Assembly (NCBI RefSeq): GCF_900115345.1
Contig: NZ_FOWC01000022.1
Coordinates: 51,663-115,662, forward strand
Direction of reading: 5' to 3'
Source of the DNA: Amycolatopsis rubida
GTDB lineage: Bacteria > Actinomycetota > Actinomycetes > Mycobacteriales > Pseudonocardiaceae
Length of the DNA stretch: 64,000 bases
The position numbers were made by a program, and so were the translations under genes. Below the pieces are notes generated by a model. The model did not search any database. It saw nothing but the letters and a program-made list of their open reading frames with translations, and had not been told where the DNA came from. Numbering within the stretch: the stretch's first letter is position 1; each line of letters starts with the position of its first letter. Of this stretch, positions 1 to 9,926 are shown in pieces.

Positions 1-1401
1 GGCGACGTCACCACCCGGTGGCTCACCGCCGTCGCCGGAGTCCTGCGCGAGGAAGACCTGCCCGTCTCCACCGCGCACGTGATCGAAGCAGTGCGGCTGG
101 CCGACACGCTGGCCGCGCTGCGCGGCCGGTCGTCCGCCGGGCTGGCCGAGGTCGACGCCGCCGCCCGAGCGGTCCTGTGCGGCGGCGACGACGTCCAGGC
201 CGACCTGGTCACGCGGCGGCTCGTAGTCGGCGAACTGCTCGGCGAGGTCCCGGACCGCGTGCCGCAAGCGCCGCTGGCCGCCGACCTGGTCGCCACCGCC
301 CGGCGGCTCCGGCTCAAACGCGAGCCTCAAGCGCGAGAACTGGATCTGGACCTGCGCACCCCCGGCGGCCTGGACCGCTCGCGCCTGCTGCACCGCCTGC
401 ACATCCTCGGCATCCCCTGGGGCGAACCGGAACTGTCCTCGGTGCGGAACAAAGGCACCTTCCGCGAGACCTGGACCGTGTGCTGGGAACCAGGTTTCGA
501 GGTCGACCTGGTCGCAGCGGCGGTACACGGGACCACCGTGCCCGCCGCCGCCACCGCGGTCGTGCGCGAGACCGTCGGCGGATCGCCCTCACTCGCCGAC
601 ATCACCGCCGCGGTGGAACGCTGCCTCCTGGCCGACCTGGGCGACGCCCTGCCGGAAACCCTCGCCGCCCTGGACACCCGCGCCGCCGCCGACGCAGACG
701 TCGCGCACCTCATGACGGCCCTGCCTCCGCTGGCGCGGGCGACCCGCTACGGCGATGTTCGCGGCACCGACACCGCACAGCTGCAAGAAGTCGCCGACCG
801 GATCCTCACCCGGGTCTGCGCCGGCCTTCCGCCCGCCGTGCACGGCATCGACGAGGAGGCCGCCGCACAGTTCTGCGAACTGGTCGACGACGTCCACGAA
901 GCCACCGATCTCCTCGGCGACGCCGCCCGCGACCGCTGGTTCGCCGCCCTGGCCCGCCTGTCCACCCGCGATGCCCTGCCGCCGCTCTTGGCAGGCCGCA
1001 TCGTGCGCCTCCTGCACGACGCCGACCTGCTGGACGGCGCCGAGGTCGAACTCCGGCTGAGCCGCATGCTCACCCCCGGCATCTCCCCGACCGACGGCGC
1101 GGCCTACGTAGAAGGCTTCTTCTCCGGCGGCGCCCTCCTGCTGGTCCACGACGAACGCATGCTGCACGTCGTCGACACCTGGCTGACCTCGATCCCGCCC
1201 GAGGTCTTCAGCGAGGTGCTTCCCTTGCTGCGCCGTACTTTCGGCACCTTCGCCGGTCCGGAAAAACGCGCCATCGGCGAACGCGCCGCCACGCTGTCCG
1301 GCGCTCGCCGGATCGAACCGGCGCTCGCCGAAGACCTCGACGAGACCCGCGCCGCAGCCGCCCTGCCGGTCTTCGCCACCCTTCTAGGAGCCACCCCGTG
1401 A
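1..1401 (+). CDS. DUF5682 family protein, C-terminal 466 residues
   Basis: The frame is open from the first base of the window, so the start lies upstream. The visible part resembles the C-terminal half of DUF5682 proteins, which have no established enzymatic activity. It is mostly helical, Ala/Leu/Arg-rich, and shows no signal peptide or membrane segment. The stop overlaps the start of the VWA gene (GTGA), so the two are almost certainly co-translated. DUF5682 genes usually sit between a MoxR-type AAA ATPase gene and a VWA gene; the ATPase would lie just left of the window. The likely role, by inference, is a cytosolic ATPase/VWA remodelling complex. Family assignment is by overall resemblance, not a diagnostic motif. 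Confidence 0.65.
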   Translation, partial: GDVTTRWLTAVAGVLREEDLPVSTAHVIEAVRLADTLAALRGRSSAGLAEVDAAARAVLCGGDDVQADLVTRRLVVGELLGEVPDRVPQAPLAADLVATARRLRLKREPQARELDLDLRTPGGLDRSRLLHRLHILGIPWGEPELSSVRNKGTFRETWTVCWEPGFEVDLVAAAVHGTTVPAAATAVVRETVGGSPSLADITAAVERCLLADLGDALPETLAALDTRAAADADVAHLMTALPPLARATRYGDVRGTDTAQLQEVADRILTRVCAGLPPAVHGIDEEAAAQFCELVDDVHEATDLLGDAARDRWFAALARLSTRDALPPLLAGRIVRLLHDADLLDGAEVELRLSRMLTPGISPTDGAAYVEGFFSGGALLLVHDERMLHVVDTWLTSIPPEVFSEVLPLLRRTFGTFAGPEKRAIGERAATLSGARRIEPALAEDLDETRAAAALPVFATLLGATP

Positions 1402-2558
1402 CCACCGATCCCGAACGCCTCCGCCGCTGGCGCCTAGTGCTGGGCGGAGATTCCGACGGCACCGGCCAAGCACTGTCGGAAGGGGACACCGGCGTCGACA
1501 ACGTGCTGGCCGCCCTCTACGACGAGCGCCCCAAAAACCCGCGCAGCAGCGGCGACCGCAGCGGCGGCCTGCAAGCCTCCGCGCCGCGAGTGGCGCGCTG
1601 GCTCGGCGACATCCGGAAGTACTTCCCCGGCTCCGTCGTCCAGGTCATGCAACGCGACGCCGTAGACCGCTTGGGCATCACCCGGATGCTGCTGGAACCG
1701 GAACTGCTCAGCGCCGTGGAACCGGACGTCCACCTGGTCGGAACCCTCTTGTCCCTCACCAACGTCCTGCCCGAAGAGACGAAGGAAACCGCACGCGCTG
1801 TTGTCCGCAAAGTCGTCACCGAGCTGGAGGAACGCCTGGCCGAACGCACCCGCGCGGCAGTCCGCGGCGCACTGGACCGCGCAGCCCGCGCCCAACGCCC
1901 CCGAGGCGCGGACATCGACTGGAACCGCACCGTCCGCCGAAATCTGAAGCACTACTCCCCCGAGTTGAAAACCATTGTGCCCGAACAGCTTTTCGGCTTC
2001 GGCCGCCGAGAGCAAAGCGTCCGGCGCGACGTGATCCTGGCTGTCGACCAGTCCGGCTCCATGGCAGAATCCGTGGTGTACTCAGGCGTTTTCGGTGCCG
2101 CCCTCGCCTCGATGCGTGCACTGAGCACGAAATTCGTCGCGTTCGACACCGCGGTCGCCGATCTGTCCGATCACCTCGACGACCCCGTCGACCTCCTGTT
2201 CGGCACCCAGCTGGGCGGCGGCACCGACATCAACCGCGCATTGGCCTACTGCCAAGGACTCGTGGAACGCCCCGAACAGACCCTCCTGGTGCTGATCAGC
2301 GACCTGTACGAAGGCGGAGTACGAGACGACCTGCTGCGCCGGGTCGCGGACCTGGCGGGATCCGGAGTGCAGGTGGTCGCGCTGCTGGCCCTGGCGGACT
2401 CCGGAGCGCCGTTCTACGACCACGAGAACGCGGCCGCGCTCAGTGAGCTGGGGGTGCCCGCTTTCGCCTGCACGCCGGACCTTTTCCCGGATCTGCTGGC
2501 CGCCGCGCTCCGAAGGGAGGACTTGACCCGCTGGGCCGCCTCGGCAACAGCCCAGTGA
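1398..2558 (+). CDS. VWA domain-containing protein (MoxR partner type)
   Basis: A 386-residue cytosolic protein. A helical N-terminal half (about 1-200) precedes a von Willebrand A domain at about 212-385. The metal-binding MIDAS motif is intact: DQSGS starts at residue 217, GGGTD follows about 60 residues later, and LISDLYEGG supplies the distal acidic part. No signal peptide is visible. The GTG start overlaps the DUF5682 stop in a GTGA quartet, which fixes the start and implies translational coupling. VWA proteins of this layout work with MoxR AAA ATPases as chaperone-like complexes for metal or cofactor insertion; the specific target here is unknown. Confidence 0.85.
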   Translation: MTTDPERLRRWRLVLGGDSDGTGQALSEGDTGVDNVLAALYDERPKNPRSSGDRSGGLQASAPRVARWLGDIRKYFPGSVVQVMQRDAVDRLGITRMLLEPELLSAVEPDVHLVGTLLSLTNVLPEETKETARAVVRKVVTELEERLAERTRAAVRGALDRAARAQRPRGADIDWNRTVRRNLKHYSPELKTIVPEQLFGFGRREQSVRRDVILAVDQSGSMAESVVYSGVFGAALASMRALSTKFVAFDTAVADLSDHLDDPVDLLFGTQLGGGTDINRALAYCQGLVERPEQTLLVLISDLYEGGVRDDLLRRVADLAGSGVQVVALLALADSGAPFYDHENAAALSELGVPAFACTPDLFPDLLAAALRREDLTRWAASATAQ

Positions 2559-2771
2559 CCTGCCGCTGAAGGACCTGCCGCACCGGAGCGCGGTCGCGGA
2601 GCGTTCGAGGCTGGCGGCGGGTCCGCGGAACTGCCTCCGCCGGATCCGATGGCGGCAGTCCGCGTCGGAACCGAGGGTGCCGCCCGGAGCGCGGGTTCCC
2701 GCCGGGAGGGGAACTGACCTCCAGTTCGGCGACTGCGGTTCAGTGTGCGCAGCTGCGCTCGGGCCTGGGCC

Positions 2772-2846
2772 GAACCCCGTGATCCGGACGCCATCGCGGC
2801 GCACGCCGGGTACTCCCGTTACCGCTTCGTCCGGCTTTCCCGAAAC
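2772..2846 (+). pseudogene. possible relic of an AraC-type HTH regulator
   Basis: The 377-bp gap between the VWA gene and the convergent monooxygenase gene holds no intact gene. In frame 3 a stretch of about 25 residues reads DPDAIAAHAGYSRYRF followed by VRLSRN. This resembles the first recognition helix of AraC/XylS regulators (consensus like LAAxAGYSRxHFxRLF). No domain continues on either side, so this would be a decayed fragment. It could also be chance in GC-rich DNA. Nothing else recognisable lies at 2559-2935. Confidence 0.3.
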
Positions 2847-2935
2847 CGATCAGGTCGAACGGAATCGTCCCGGCAGGATCGGGACAGCCCCTCGCCGGAG
2901 CACGGCGAAACCCGGCCAGCGCCGAGATCCGGAGG

Positions 2936-4402
<1,467 letters not shown>

Positions 4403-4512
4403 GGTTCCTCCCCGCGAGAAGCGACTCCGCCCCACCTTACGGCCGGGGCCGCGGCACGTGGGGCCCCGCCGGGCCAGGCCGGGAACCACCGGCCCGGCGG
4501 GGAAAACCGGGT

Positions 4513-6831
4513 TCACCGCAGGGAAACCACCTTGGTGGCGCCGAAGGCGTCCTTGAACGGAACTTCCACCGTGCGCCGCCGCACCGTCACACGGACGCTT
4601 TCCTGCAGCTGCGTCGGGTCGGAAACAGCGAGACTGTTCCGGCCGAGCGCCACCGAAGCCGGTCCTGAAACGGATACTTCGTCCACCGTACCCGCACTGT
4701 AGAAGTTTGCCAGCAGTGTGTTATCCCACAGCCGCAAGGCCTGGACAACGGGCGTATTGGCCCGCACGCGCCACGCGAACGCCGACGCGACCGTCCCCAC
4801 TACCGACGCGCCCGGCAGGACCGCGTACGCGTACTTCGCGTCCACCGGCTTCGCACCGTGCTCAATCACCAATTTCTGGTAGCGCCGCGTGTTCGGTGTC
4901 GTGGTGCCCTTCGTGTTGGCACCGGTGTCGACGTCGCGCCACGCGCCGGTCCGGTCTTCGCGCAGTGCGGTGACCTCGGCGTTGTCGAGCAGGACGTACC
5001 CGCCGACGTGGTCCAGGTGCAGCCAGCGCGGCCGGTGCAGCGTGCTCGAATCGCCGACCGCGCGCGCGTCGGCCAGCAGCGTGCCGCGTCCGTTTTCGCC
5101 GAGGTTGCGGTTTTCGATCGTCGTCCGGACCGCCTGTCCGGACGTGTCAGTGATCCCCGCGCCGAGGCAGACAATGCCCGCCGGCGTGAAGAACCACGAC
5201 TTCTTCGCGGACAGCGAACCGTCTTCGGAGACGAAATCCATCGCGTACGCACCGTGCCGGGCGTCCCAGCGCACGCCGCCGACGTGCGCTTTCGTCGTCA
5301 ACGGCGTGGCCGCCAGCGGTCCCGGCGGACCGGCCTTCGCGGTGGTGCCGGGCAACAGGGCCGGATCGACGGTCGGCCAATAGGCGTCCGAGTAGTGGCC
5401 TTTCGCGTGGGGGAGGAACAAATACAGCACCCCGTCGCCGACGTGCCAGCCGTGCAGGTTCATCCCGTTGATCGACTCGTAGCGCGAGATTCGCGTGGAG
5501 CCGGCGCCGAGCGACGCGGACCAGCCCTCGGTCACGTGCACCATCCGGTCCTGCTGCCCGAAGATCCGGTGCGTCGCGGCGATCGGCGCTGGCCGCACGC
5601 GTCCGGCCAGCATCTCCTGGGCGAACTCGATGCCCGGCGTCGCGACGAGGTCCGGACCGGGCGCGAACCGTTCCGGATCGGGGATTTCCAGGAACGGCGC
5701 GTACGTGCCTTCCCTGATCCACTTGGCGGCGAGCCCGGACAGTTCGGCCTTCACAGTCCCGGTCGCCGACCGCGCGAGGACCAAAGTCGCGACGGTCAGC
5801 TGGTGTCCGATGTCGTGCGCGGTCTCGCCCTCCCGCGACAGCATCCGCCCGCGCACCGGCTCCATCAGCGCGCCCGCGTACACGAACGGCGCGAACGTGT
5901 CGCCGACCAGCGCGTAGACCTTCTGCTTCAGCTCGTCCGGCAGCGCGTACTCGGTGCCTTCGGTGACGTGGATCGTCCCGGCGAGCGCGGTCAGCAGGAC
6001 GATGCCGTAGTGGCCGGGGTACGGGATGGTGTCGTGCTGGATGAACGAGCCGTCGGCGTGGAAACCGTCGCCCGCCGCGCGGTCCAGCTTCGCCAGGACG
6101 CTGGCCGCTCCCCCGCCGGCGACGTCGGTGATCGCGTCGATGCCGGTGCGGATCCACGCGGTGTCGCCGGTCAGCGCGCCGGAGACGATCGAGATCAGCG
6201 CCTTGTCCGCCCGGTTCGCGCCGGTTTCGACGATCTTCGGGTTGTTCGCGCGCAGGTTCGGGTTGCCGACGAACCGCTTGACCGGGCTGACATACCGCGC
6301 GAGTTCGTCGGCGGTCAGCTGGTCGGCGACCGTGACGAGGGTGTGCAGCAGGTAGTACGGCACGCCGATCTCGTAGGTGTACCAGTTGCCGATCTCGCCG
6401 ACCTGGGGGTTGTACTGGCTGGCGTAGATCAGTTCCAGCGCCTTCCTGATCCCGTCGAGCACTTTCGGATCGCCGGAAAGCGTGCTGCCCGGGGTCCCCC
6501 AGTCGACCGCGATCGCGCGCAGCCGGGCGTACATCGACGTCGTGTAGTCGCTGCCGGGACCGAGCGGCAGGTCGGTCCACAATGGACCTTCTCCGGACAC
6601 CGACATGCTGCCGTAGTACGACTTCGCGACCCGGCCGAGGTTCTTCAGCGCGGCCGTGCGTTCCGGCGACGGGCGGTTGACGCCGGTTTGCAGCTCGCGG
6701 TAGCCGGCCACGATCTTCTTCAGCGGATCAGCGGCAGGCGCGGCGAGGGCCGGACGCGCAGTGGCGACGAGCGCGGCCGACGCGGCGGCGATGGCACCGC
6801 CACGCAGTGCGGTTCTGCGGTTCACGGGCAT
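4513..6831 (-). CDS. polysaccharide lyase family 8 protein, Tat-exported
   Basis: A 772-residue secreted lyase. Family 8 cleaves uronic-acid polysaccharides (hyaluronan, chondroitin, xanthan) by beta-elimination. Residues 1-31 are a twin-arginine signal (NRRTALRGG, hydrophobic Ala core, cleavage near ALA-APA). The alpha/alpha-toroid domain holds the expected catalytic set: Asn in TGANR (about 206), His266 in QHDTIPYPG and Tyr275 in GHYG; the His-Tyr spacing of nine matches hyaluronate lyase. RYESINGMN and the Gly/Trp-rich stretch after it are typical of the central beta-domain. The ATG at 6831 follows GGGAGG. It sits downstream of the glucarate operon, consistent with supplying uronate-derived sugars, though unsaturated lyase products are not substrates of uronate dehydrogenase itself. 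The polymer is unknown. Confidence 0.88.
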   Translation of the reverse strand: MPVNRRTALRGGAIAAASAALVATARPALAAPAADPLKKIVAGYRELQTGVNRPSPERTAALKNLGRVAKSYYGSMSVSGEGPLWTDLPLGPGSDYTTSMYARLRAIAVDWGTPGSTLSGDPKVLDGIRKALELIYASQYNPQVGEIGNWYTYEIGVPYYLLHTLVTVADQLTADELARYVSPVKRFVGNPNLRANNPKIVETGANRADKALISIVSGALTGDTAWIRTGIDAITDVAGGGAASVLAKLDRAAGDGFHADGSFIQHDTIPYPGHYGIVLLTALAGTIHVTEGTEYALPDELKQKVYALVGDTFAPFVYAGALMEPVRGRMLSREGETAHDIGHQLTVATLVLARSATGTVKAELSGLAAKWIREGTYAPFLEIPDPERFAPGPDLVATPGIEFAQEMLAGRVRPAPIAATHRIFGQQDRMVHVTEGWSASLGAGSTRISRYESINGMNLHGWHVGDGVLYLFLPHAKGHYSDAYWPTVDPALLPGTTAKAGPPGPLAATPLTTKAHVGGVRWDARHGAYAMDFVSEDGSLSAKKSWFFTPAGIVCLGAGITDTSGQAVRTTIENRNLGENGRGTLLADARAVGDSSTLHRPRWLHLDHVGGYVLLDNAEVTALREDRTGAWRDVDTGANTKGTTTPNTRRYQKLVIEHGAKPVDAKYAYAVLPGASVVGTVASAFAWRVRANTPVVQALRLWDNTLLANFYSAGTVDEVSVSGPASVALGRNSLAVSDPTQLQESVRVTVRRRTVEVPFKDAFGATKVVSLR

Positions 6832-6858
6832 GACGGTGCCTCCCAGCGGGTTGGTTGT

Positions 6859-6894
6859 GCGTGGCGATCCCGGTGAGAACCGGGATCGCCACGC
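6859..6894 (-). terminator. perfect 16-bp hairpin with GAGA loop after the aldehyde dehydrogenase
   Basis: Arms 6859-6874 and 6879-6894 are exact reverse complements around a GAGA tetraloop. The hairpin lies between the aldehyde dehydrogenase stop and the PL8 start. There is no U-tract, as is common in actinobacterial terminators. It may separate the two transcription units or act as a processing site. It shares its CGGTGAGAACCG core with hairpins at 13.06 kb and, less exactly, 46.3 kb. Confidence 0.65.
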
Positions 6895-6908
6895 GCAAGG
6901 GGGTCTGC

Positions 6909-8363
6909 TCAGCGCGCTCCGTCGACCCGGCGCGGCAGCTGCCACGGGTTCGCTTCCTGAAGGGCTTCCGGCAGCAGCGCGTCCGGGAAGCTCTGCCAGG
7001 CCACCGGACGCAGGAAGCGCTCGATCGCGGCGGTGCCGACCGACGTCGTGGTCGGCGCGGTCGTCGCCGGGTACGGGCCGCCGTGCTGCTGTGCCCAGCT
7101 GACCGTGACGCCGGTCGGCCAGTCGTTCCACAGCAGCCGTCCGGCCAGCCGGCTGAGCGAAGGCAGCAGCGGACGCACGAAGTCGGCGTCGCCGTCCTCG
7201 CCCTGGACCGTTGCGGTAAGGCCGGGTTCGAGGCTGTCCAGCAGCTCGATCAGTTCGGCCTGGCCGGAGTAGGTGACGATCAGCGACGCCGGTCCGAAGT
7301 GCTCCTCGCAGACCGCCTCGCCGCCTGCCAGGAACTCCTTCGCCGTGGTGGCCAGCAGCGACGGGGTGAACGCATCGCCGTCCTGCGCGCCTTCCACGAC
7401 CGACTCGACACCCGACACCGCACGCAGGTCCGCCAGCTTCTGCGCGAAACCGACGGCGATGCGGTCGTTCAGCATCTCCTGCTGAGCCACCGCGCCGACC
7501 GCCTCGCGGAGCGAATCGTCCAGCCCGTGGCCCTCGGGCAGGAACAGCAGGCCCGGCTTGGTGCAGAACTGGCCCGCGCCGAGGCTGAACGACCCGGCGT
7601 AGCCCTTCGCCACCGCCTCGCCGCGCGCGGCGACCGCACCCGGCGTGACGACGACCGGGTTGACGCTGCCCAGCTCGCCGTAGAACGGAATCGGCGCCGG
7701 CCGCGAGACCGCGATGTCGAACAACGCCCGCCCACCCGGCACGGAACCGGTGAAGGCGGCGGCGGAAACCCGCGGGTCCCTGAGCGCCGTGACGCCCTGC
7801 TCCACCCCGTGGATCACCGCGAACGCGCCCTCCGGCGCACCGGCAGCGGTCAACGCCTGTGCGACGATCTCGCCGGTCCGCGTCGAGAGTTCTTCGTGGC
7901 CCGGATGCGCTTTGAGCACCACCGGGCACCCGGCGGCCAGCGCCGAAGCGGTGTCGCCGCCCGCGACGCTGAACGCGAACGGGAAGTTGCTCGCGGCGAA
8001 CACCAGCACCGGCCCGATCGGCACGAGCACCCGGCGCAGGTCCGGCCGGGCGCCCATCGGCCAGGCCGGGTCGGCGTGGTCGACGGTCGCGCCCAGGAAT
8101 TCGCCGTCCCGCAGCACCTCGCCGAACAGCCGCAGCTGGAACGTGGTGCGCGCGAGCTCGCCCTTCAACCGCGGCGCGGCCGGCAGGCGGGTTTCCTGGT
8201 GCGCCAACGGGATCAGCTCTTCAGCGGCGGCGTCGAGCGCGTCCGCGGCGGCGGCCAGCCACTGCGCCCGGTCGGCCGGGGTGCTCGCGGCGAACGGCCG
8301 GGCGGCTGCGGCTGCGGCGGCCAGCACGCTTTCCAGTTCCGGGGCGGAAGTTTCGCGGCTCAA
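6909..8363 (-). CDS. aldehyde dehydrogenase (NADP+), 2-oxoglutarate semialdehyde dehydrogenase type
   Basis: A 484-residue ALDH-superfamily enzyme that probably oxidises 2,5-dioxopentanoate (2-oxoglutarate semialdehyde) to 2-oxoglutarate, the last step of glucarate breakdown. The catalytic Cys is C267 in GQFCTKPG and the general base is E230 in YGELGS; SNFPFAFSVAGGD is typical of this subgroup. The start is TTG at 8363, preceded by GAGGAG five bases away and overlapping the stop of a small upstream frame (TTGA). It shares an operon with the glucarate and ketodeoxyglucarate dehydratases. Its first roughly 35 codons are repeated twice upstream in degenerate form. Substrate is inferred from context and subfamily. 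Confidence 0.88.
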   Translation of the reverse strand: MSRETSAPELESVLAAAAAAARPFAASTPADRAQWLAAAADALDAAAEELIPLAHQETRLPAAPRLKGELARTTFQLRLFGEVLRDGEFLGATVDHADPAWPMGARPDLRRVLVPIGPVLVFAASNFPFAFSVAGGDTASALAAGCPVVLKAHPGHEELSTRTGEIVAQALTAAGAPEGAFAVIHGVEQGVTALRDPRVSAAAFTGSVPGGRALFDIAVSRPAPIPFYGELGSVNPVVVTPGAVAARGEAVAKGYAGSFSLGAGQFCTKPGLLFLPEGHGLDDSLREAVGAVAQQEMLNDRIAVGFAQKLADLRAVSGVESVVEGAQDGDAFTPSLLATTAKEFLAGGEAVCEEHFGPASLIVTYSGQAELIELLDSLEPGLTATVQGEDGDADFVRPLLPSLSRLAGRLLWNDWPTGVTVSWAQQHGGPYPATTAPTTTSVGTAAIERFLRPVAWQSFPDALLPEALQEANPWQLPRRVDGAR

Positions 8364-8557
8364 TGCATCTCCTCGTCAAACAGGTTCAAGACACCGAATG
8401 CGCGGCAGCGGTGGCGTGCCACTCGCCTCGGTCGGCCGGAGTGCTTTCGGCGAATCACCGGGCAGCCGCCAGCACGCTGGACGCGCGTCAACGGCCAGCC
8501 AATCAGCCCGGCAGCCAGCACGCCTTCCAACTCCGAGGCGGAAGTTTCGCGGCTCAA
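8360..8557 (-). pseudogene. 65-codon partial copy of the aldehyde dehydrogenase 5' end, copy 1
   Basis: The frame starts at a TTG with the same GAGGAG ribosome site as the dehydrogenase and begins MSRETSASELEGVLAAG, matching the dehydrogenase N-terminus at 14 of 16 positions. It then shifts frame and ends in a TTGA overlap with the dehydrogenase start. No domain is visible. It may be translated as a leader peptide coupled to the dehydrogenase, but it looks like a duplication by-product. Confidence 0.55.
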
Positions 8558-8801
8558 TGCATCTCCTCGTCAAACAGGTTCAAGACACCGAACGCGCCGC
8601 AGCGGTGACGTGCCACTCGCCTCGGTCGGCCGGAGTGCTTTCGGCGAATCACCGGGCAGCCGCCAGCACGCTGGACGCGCGTCAACGGCCAGCCAATCAG
8701 CCCGGCAGCCAGCACGCCTTCCAACTCCGAGGCGGAAACTCCGCAGCTCAATGGATCTCCTCGTCAAACAGGTTCAAGACACCGAACGCGCCGCAGCGGT
8801 G
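8363..8801. repeat. 194-bp tandem duplication of an operon junction
   Basis: Two nearly identical 194-bp units (8363-8556 and 8557-8750) are followed by about 50 bp of a third (8751-8801). Each unit holds a copy of the last bases of the upstream TIM-barrel gene, its GAGGAG-containing spacer, and a degenerate copy of the first 35 or so codons of the aldehyde dehydrogenase gene. Units 1 and 2 differ by only a few bases, so the last duplication is recent, while both differ from the real dehydrogenase start by many substitutions and an insertion of about 36 bp. This fills the 410-bp spacer between the two genes. Confidence 0.9.
8554..8751 (-). pseudogene. 65-codon partial copy of the aldehyde dehydrogenase 5' end, copy 2
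   Basis: The second repeat unit encodes almost the same 65 residues as copy 1, beginning MSCGVSASELEGVLAAG, and stops in a TTGA overlap with the start of copy 1. The chain of coupled starts therefore runs copy 2, copy 1, dehydrogenase. There is no sign of an independent function. Confidence 0.5.
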
Positions 8802-9922
8802 GCAGCGTGCAGATCCGGCCAGCGGGCCGGACCGGCGAGGCCCAAGTGGTACAGGTGCAGTTCCGTCGCTCCAGCCTTCGCCAGTTCGCCCACGTACGCC
8901 TCGATATCCGGCACCGCGCTCGCCCCGACCGCCGTGATGTAGCTGCCGATCGCGACCCGTTCCGGCAACGCCTGTCGCGCGGCCGCGACCGCGTCGACGC
9001 TGGCCTGGCCCGGTGCCCAGTTCTGCAGCACCACCGTCTCGGCGTCGTCGGCGGCTGTCGGGGTCAGGCCGGGCAGCGCGCCGGTTACCCACGGGTCGAG
9101 CGCGCCGTGCAGCACGATCCGCGTACCCGGCTCCAGCACGGCCAAGACCGCAGCGCGCAACGCATCGGTCGCCTGCTGCCGACCGGACAGTAGTTTTTCC
9201 TTCAACTCAGCCGGAAGCCTATCCTCGACCACCGACAAATCCGCCGTAGCGATCAGCCGCTGCACCTCGGCACGCAAGGTGTCGCGGACGTCCGACGGGT
9301 CGAGACCGGTCCAGCCTTCCGCACAGGCGTCGCAGCAGCAGATCGACAACAGCCGCGCGGTAGCCGGCGCCCACACGCCGTCGGTCTTCTCGTGCTGATG
9401 CTGGTGCACGCCGCCGAGTGGGCCGCACGCCTCCAGCAGCACCGACGAAAGCTTCAGCCCCGCAACGGATTCCGCGGTCAGCGTCGCCGCGTACTCGCGT
9501 ACTGCGGGCTGCGCGGGGCACAGCGCCCACGGATAGGTCTCGCCGAAGCAGTTGCGCACGGCGTACTGCGGAAACTCCGTGCCCAGCTGCGAGTTGTGCG
9601 TGAGCACGATCCACGCGGCAGCAGGGATTCCGGCGTTGTTGAGCCGTCGGACCGCGTCGCCGCCGCTGTCTTCCGAAGAGACCCAGTCCGGCGTGGCTGG
9701 GACGAGATCCCGGCCCGGCCAGGCTTCCGCGCGCACCGGCCGGTAGAGAGCGGCGGTCCGCGCGACCACCGACGTCCGCTCGGTCGACCACGGCGTCGCG
9801 GCGCGGGCGCTGTGGTAGGCCAAGGCCACCGCGACCTCGTCCACCCCGAGGTCCTGCACCCGTTCGGCGAACGCGGTGTCGCCGAGCACGTCCCACGGAT
9901 ACGCGTATCCGGTCACCTTCAC
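8774..9922 (-). CDS. uncharacterised TIM-barrel-like protein of the glucarate operon
   Basis: A 382-residue soluble Ala-rich protein with no export signal. Alternating strand/helix blocks (MKVTGYAYPWD, VDEVAVALAYHS, AAWIVLTHNS, ELHLYHLG at the end) suggest a (beta/alpha)8 barrel like uncharacterised glycoside-hydrolase-like families. A Cys-rich patch, SICCCDACAEGW, lies near residue 193 and could bind metal; further conserved-looking residues are in NCFGETYPWALCP. The GTG start lies 4 bp after the glucarate dehydratase stop, so it belongs to the operon. A role in processing uronates or their lactones is a guess from position; no catalytic pair can be assigned. Confidence 0.7.
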   Translation of the reverse strand: MKVTGYAYPWDVLGDTAFAERVQDLGVDEVAVALAYHSARAATPWSTERTSVVARTAALYRPVRAEAWPGRDLVPATPDWVSSEDSGGDAVRRLNNAGIPAAAWIVLTHNSQLGTEFPQYAVRNCFGETYPWALCPAQPAVREYAATLTAESVAGLKLSSVLLEACGPLGGVHQHQHEKTDGVWAPATARLLSICCCDACAEGWTGLDPSDVRDTLRAEVQRLIATADLSVVEDRLPAELKEKLLSGRQQATDALRAAVLAVLEPGTRIVLHGALDPWVTGALPGLTPTAADDAETVVLQNWAPGQASVDAVAAARQALPERVAIGSYITAVGASAVPDIEAYVGELAKAGATELHLYHLGLAGPARWPDLHAATAAARSVS

Positions 9923-9926
9923 CGGC

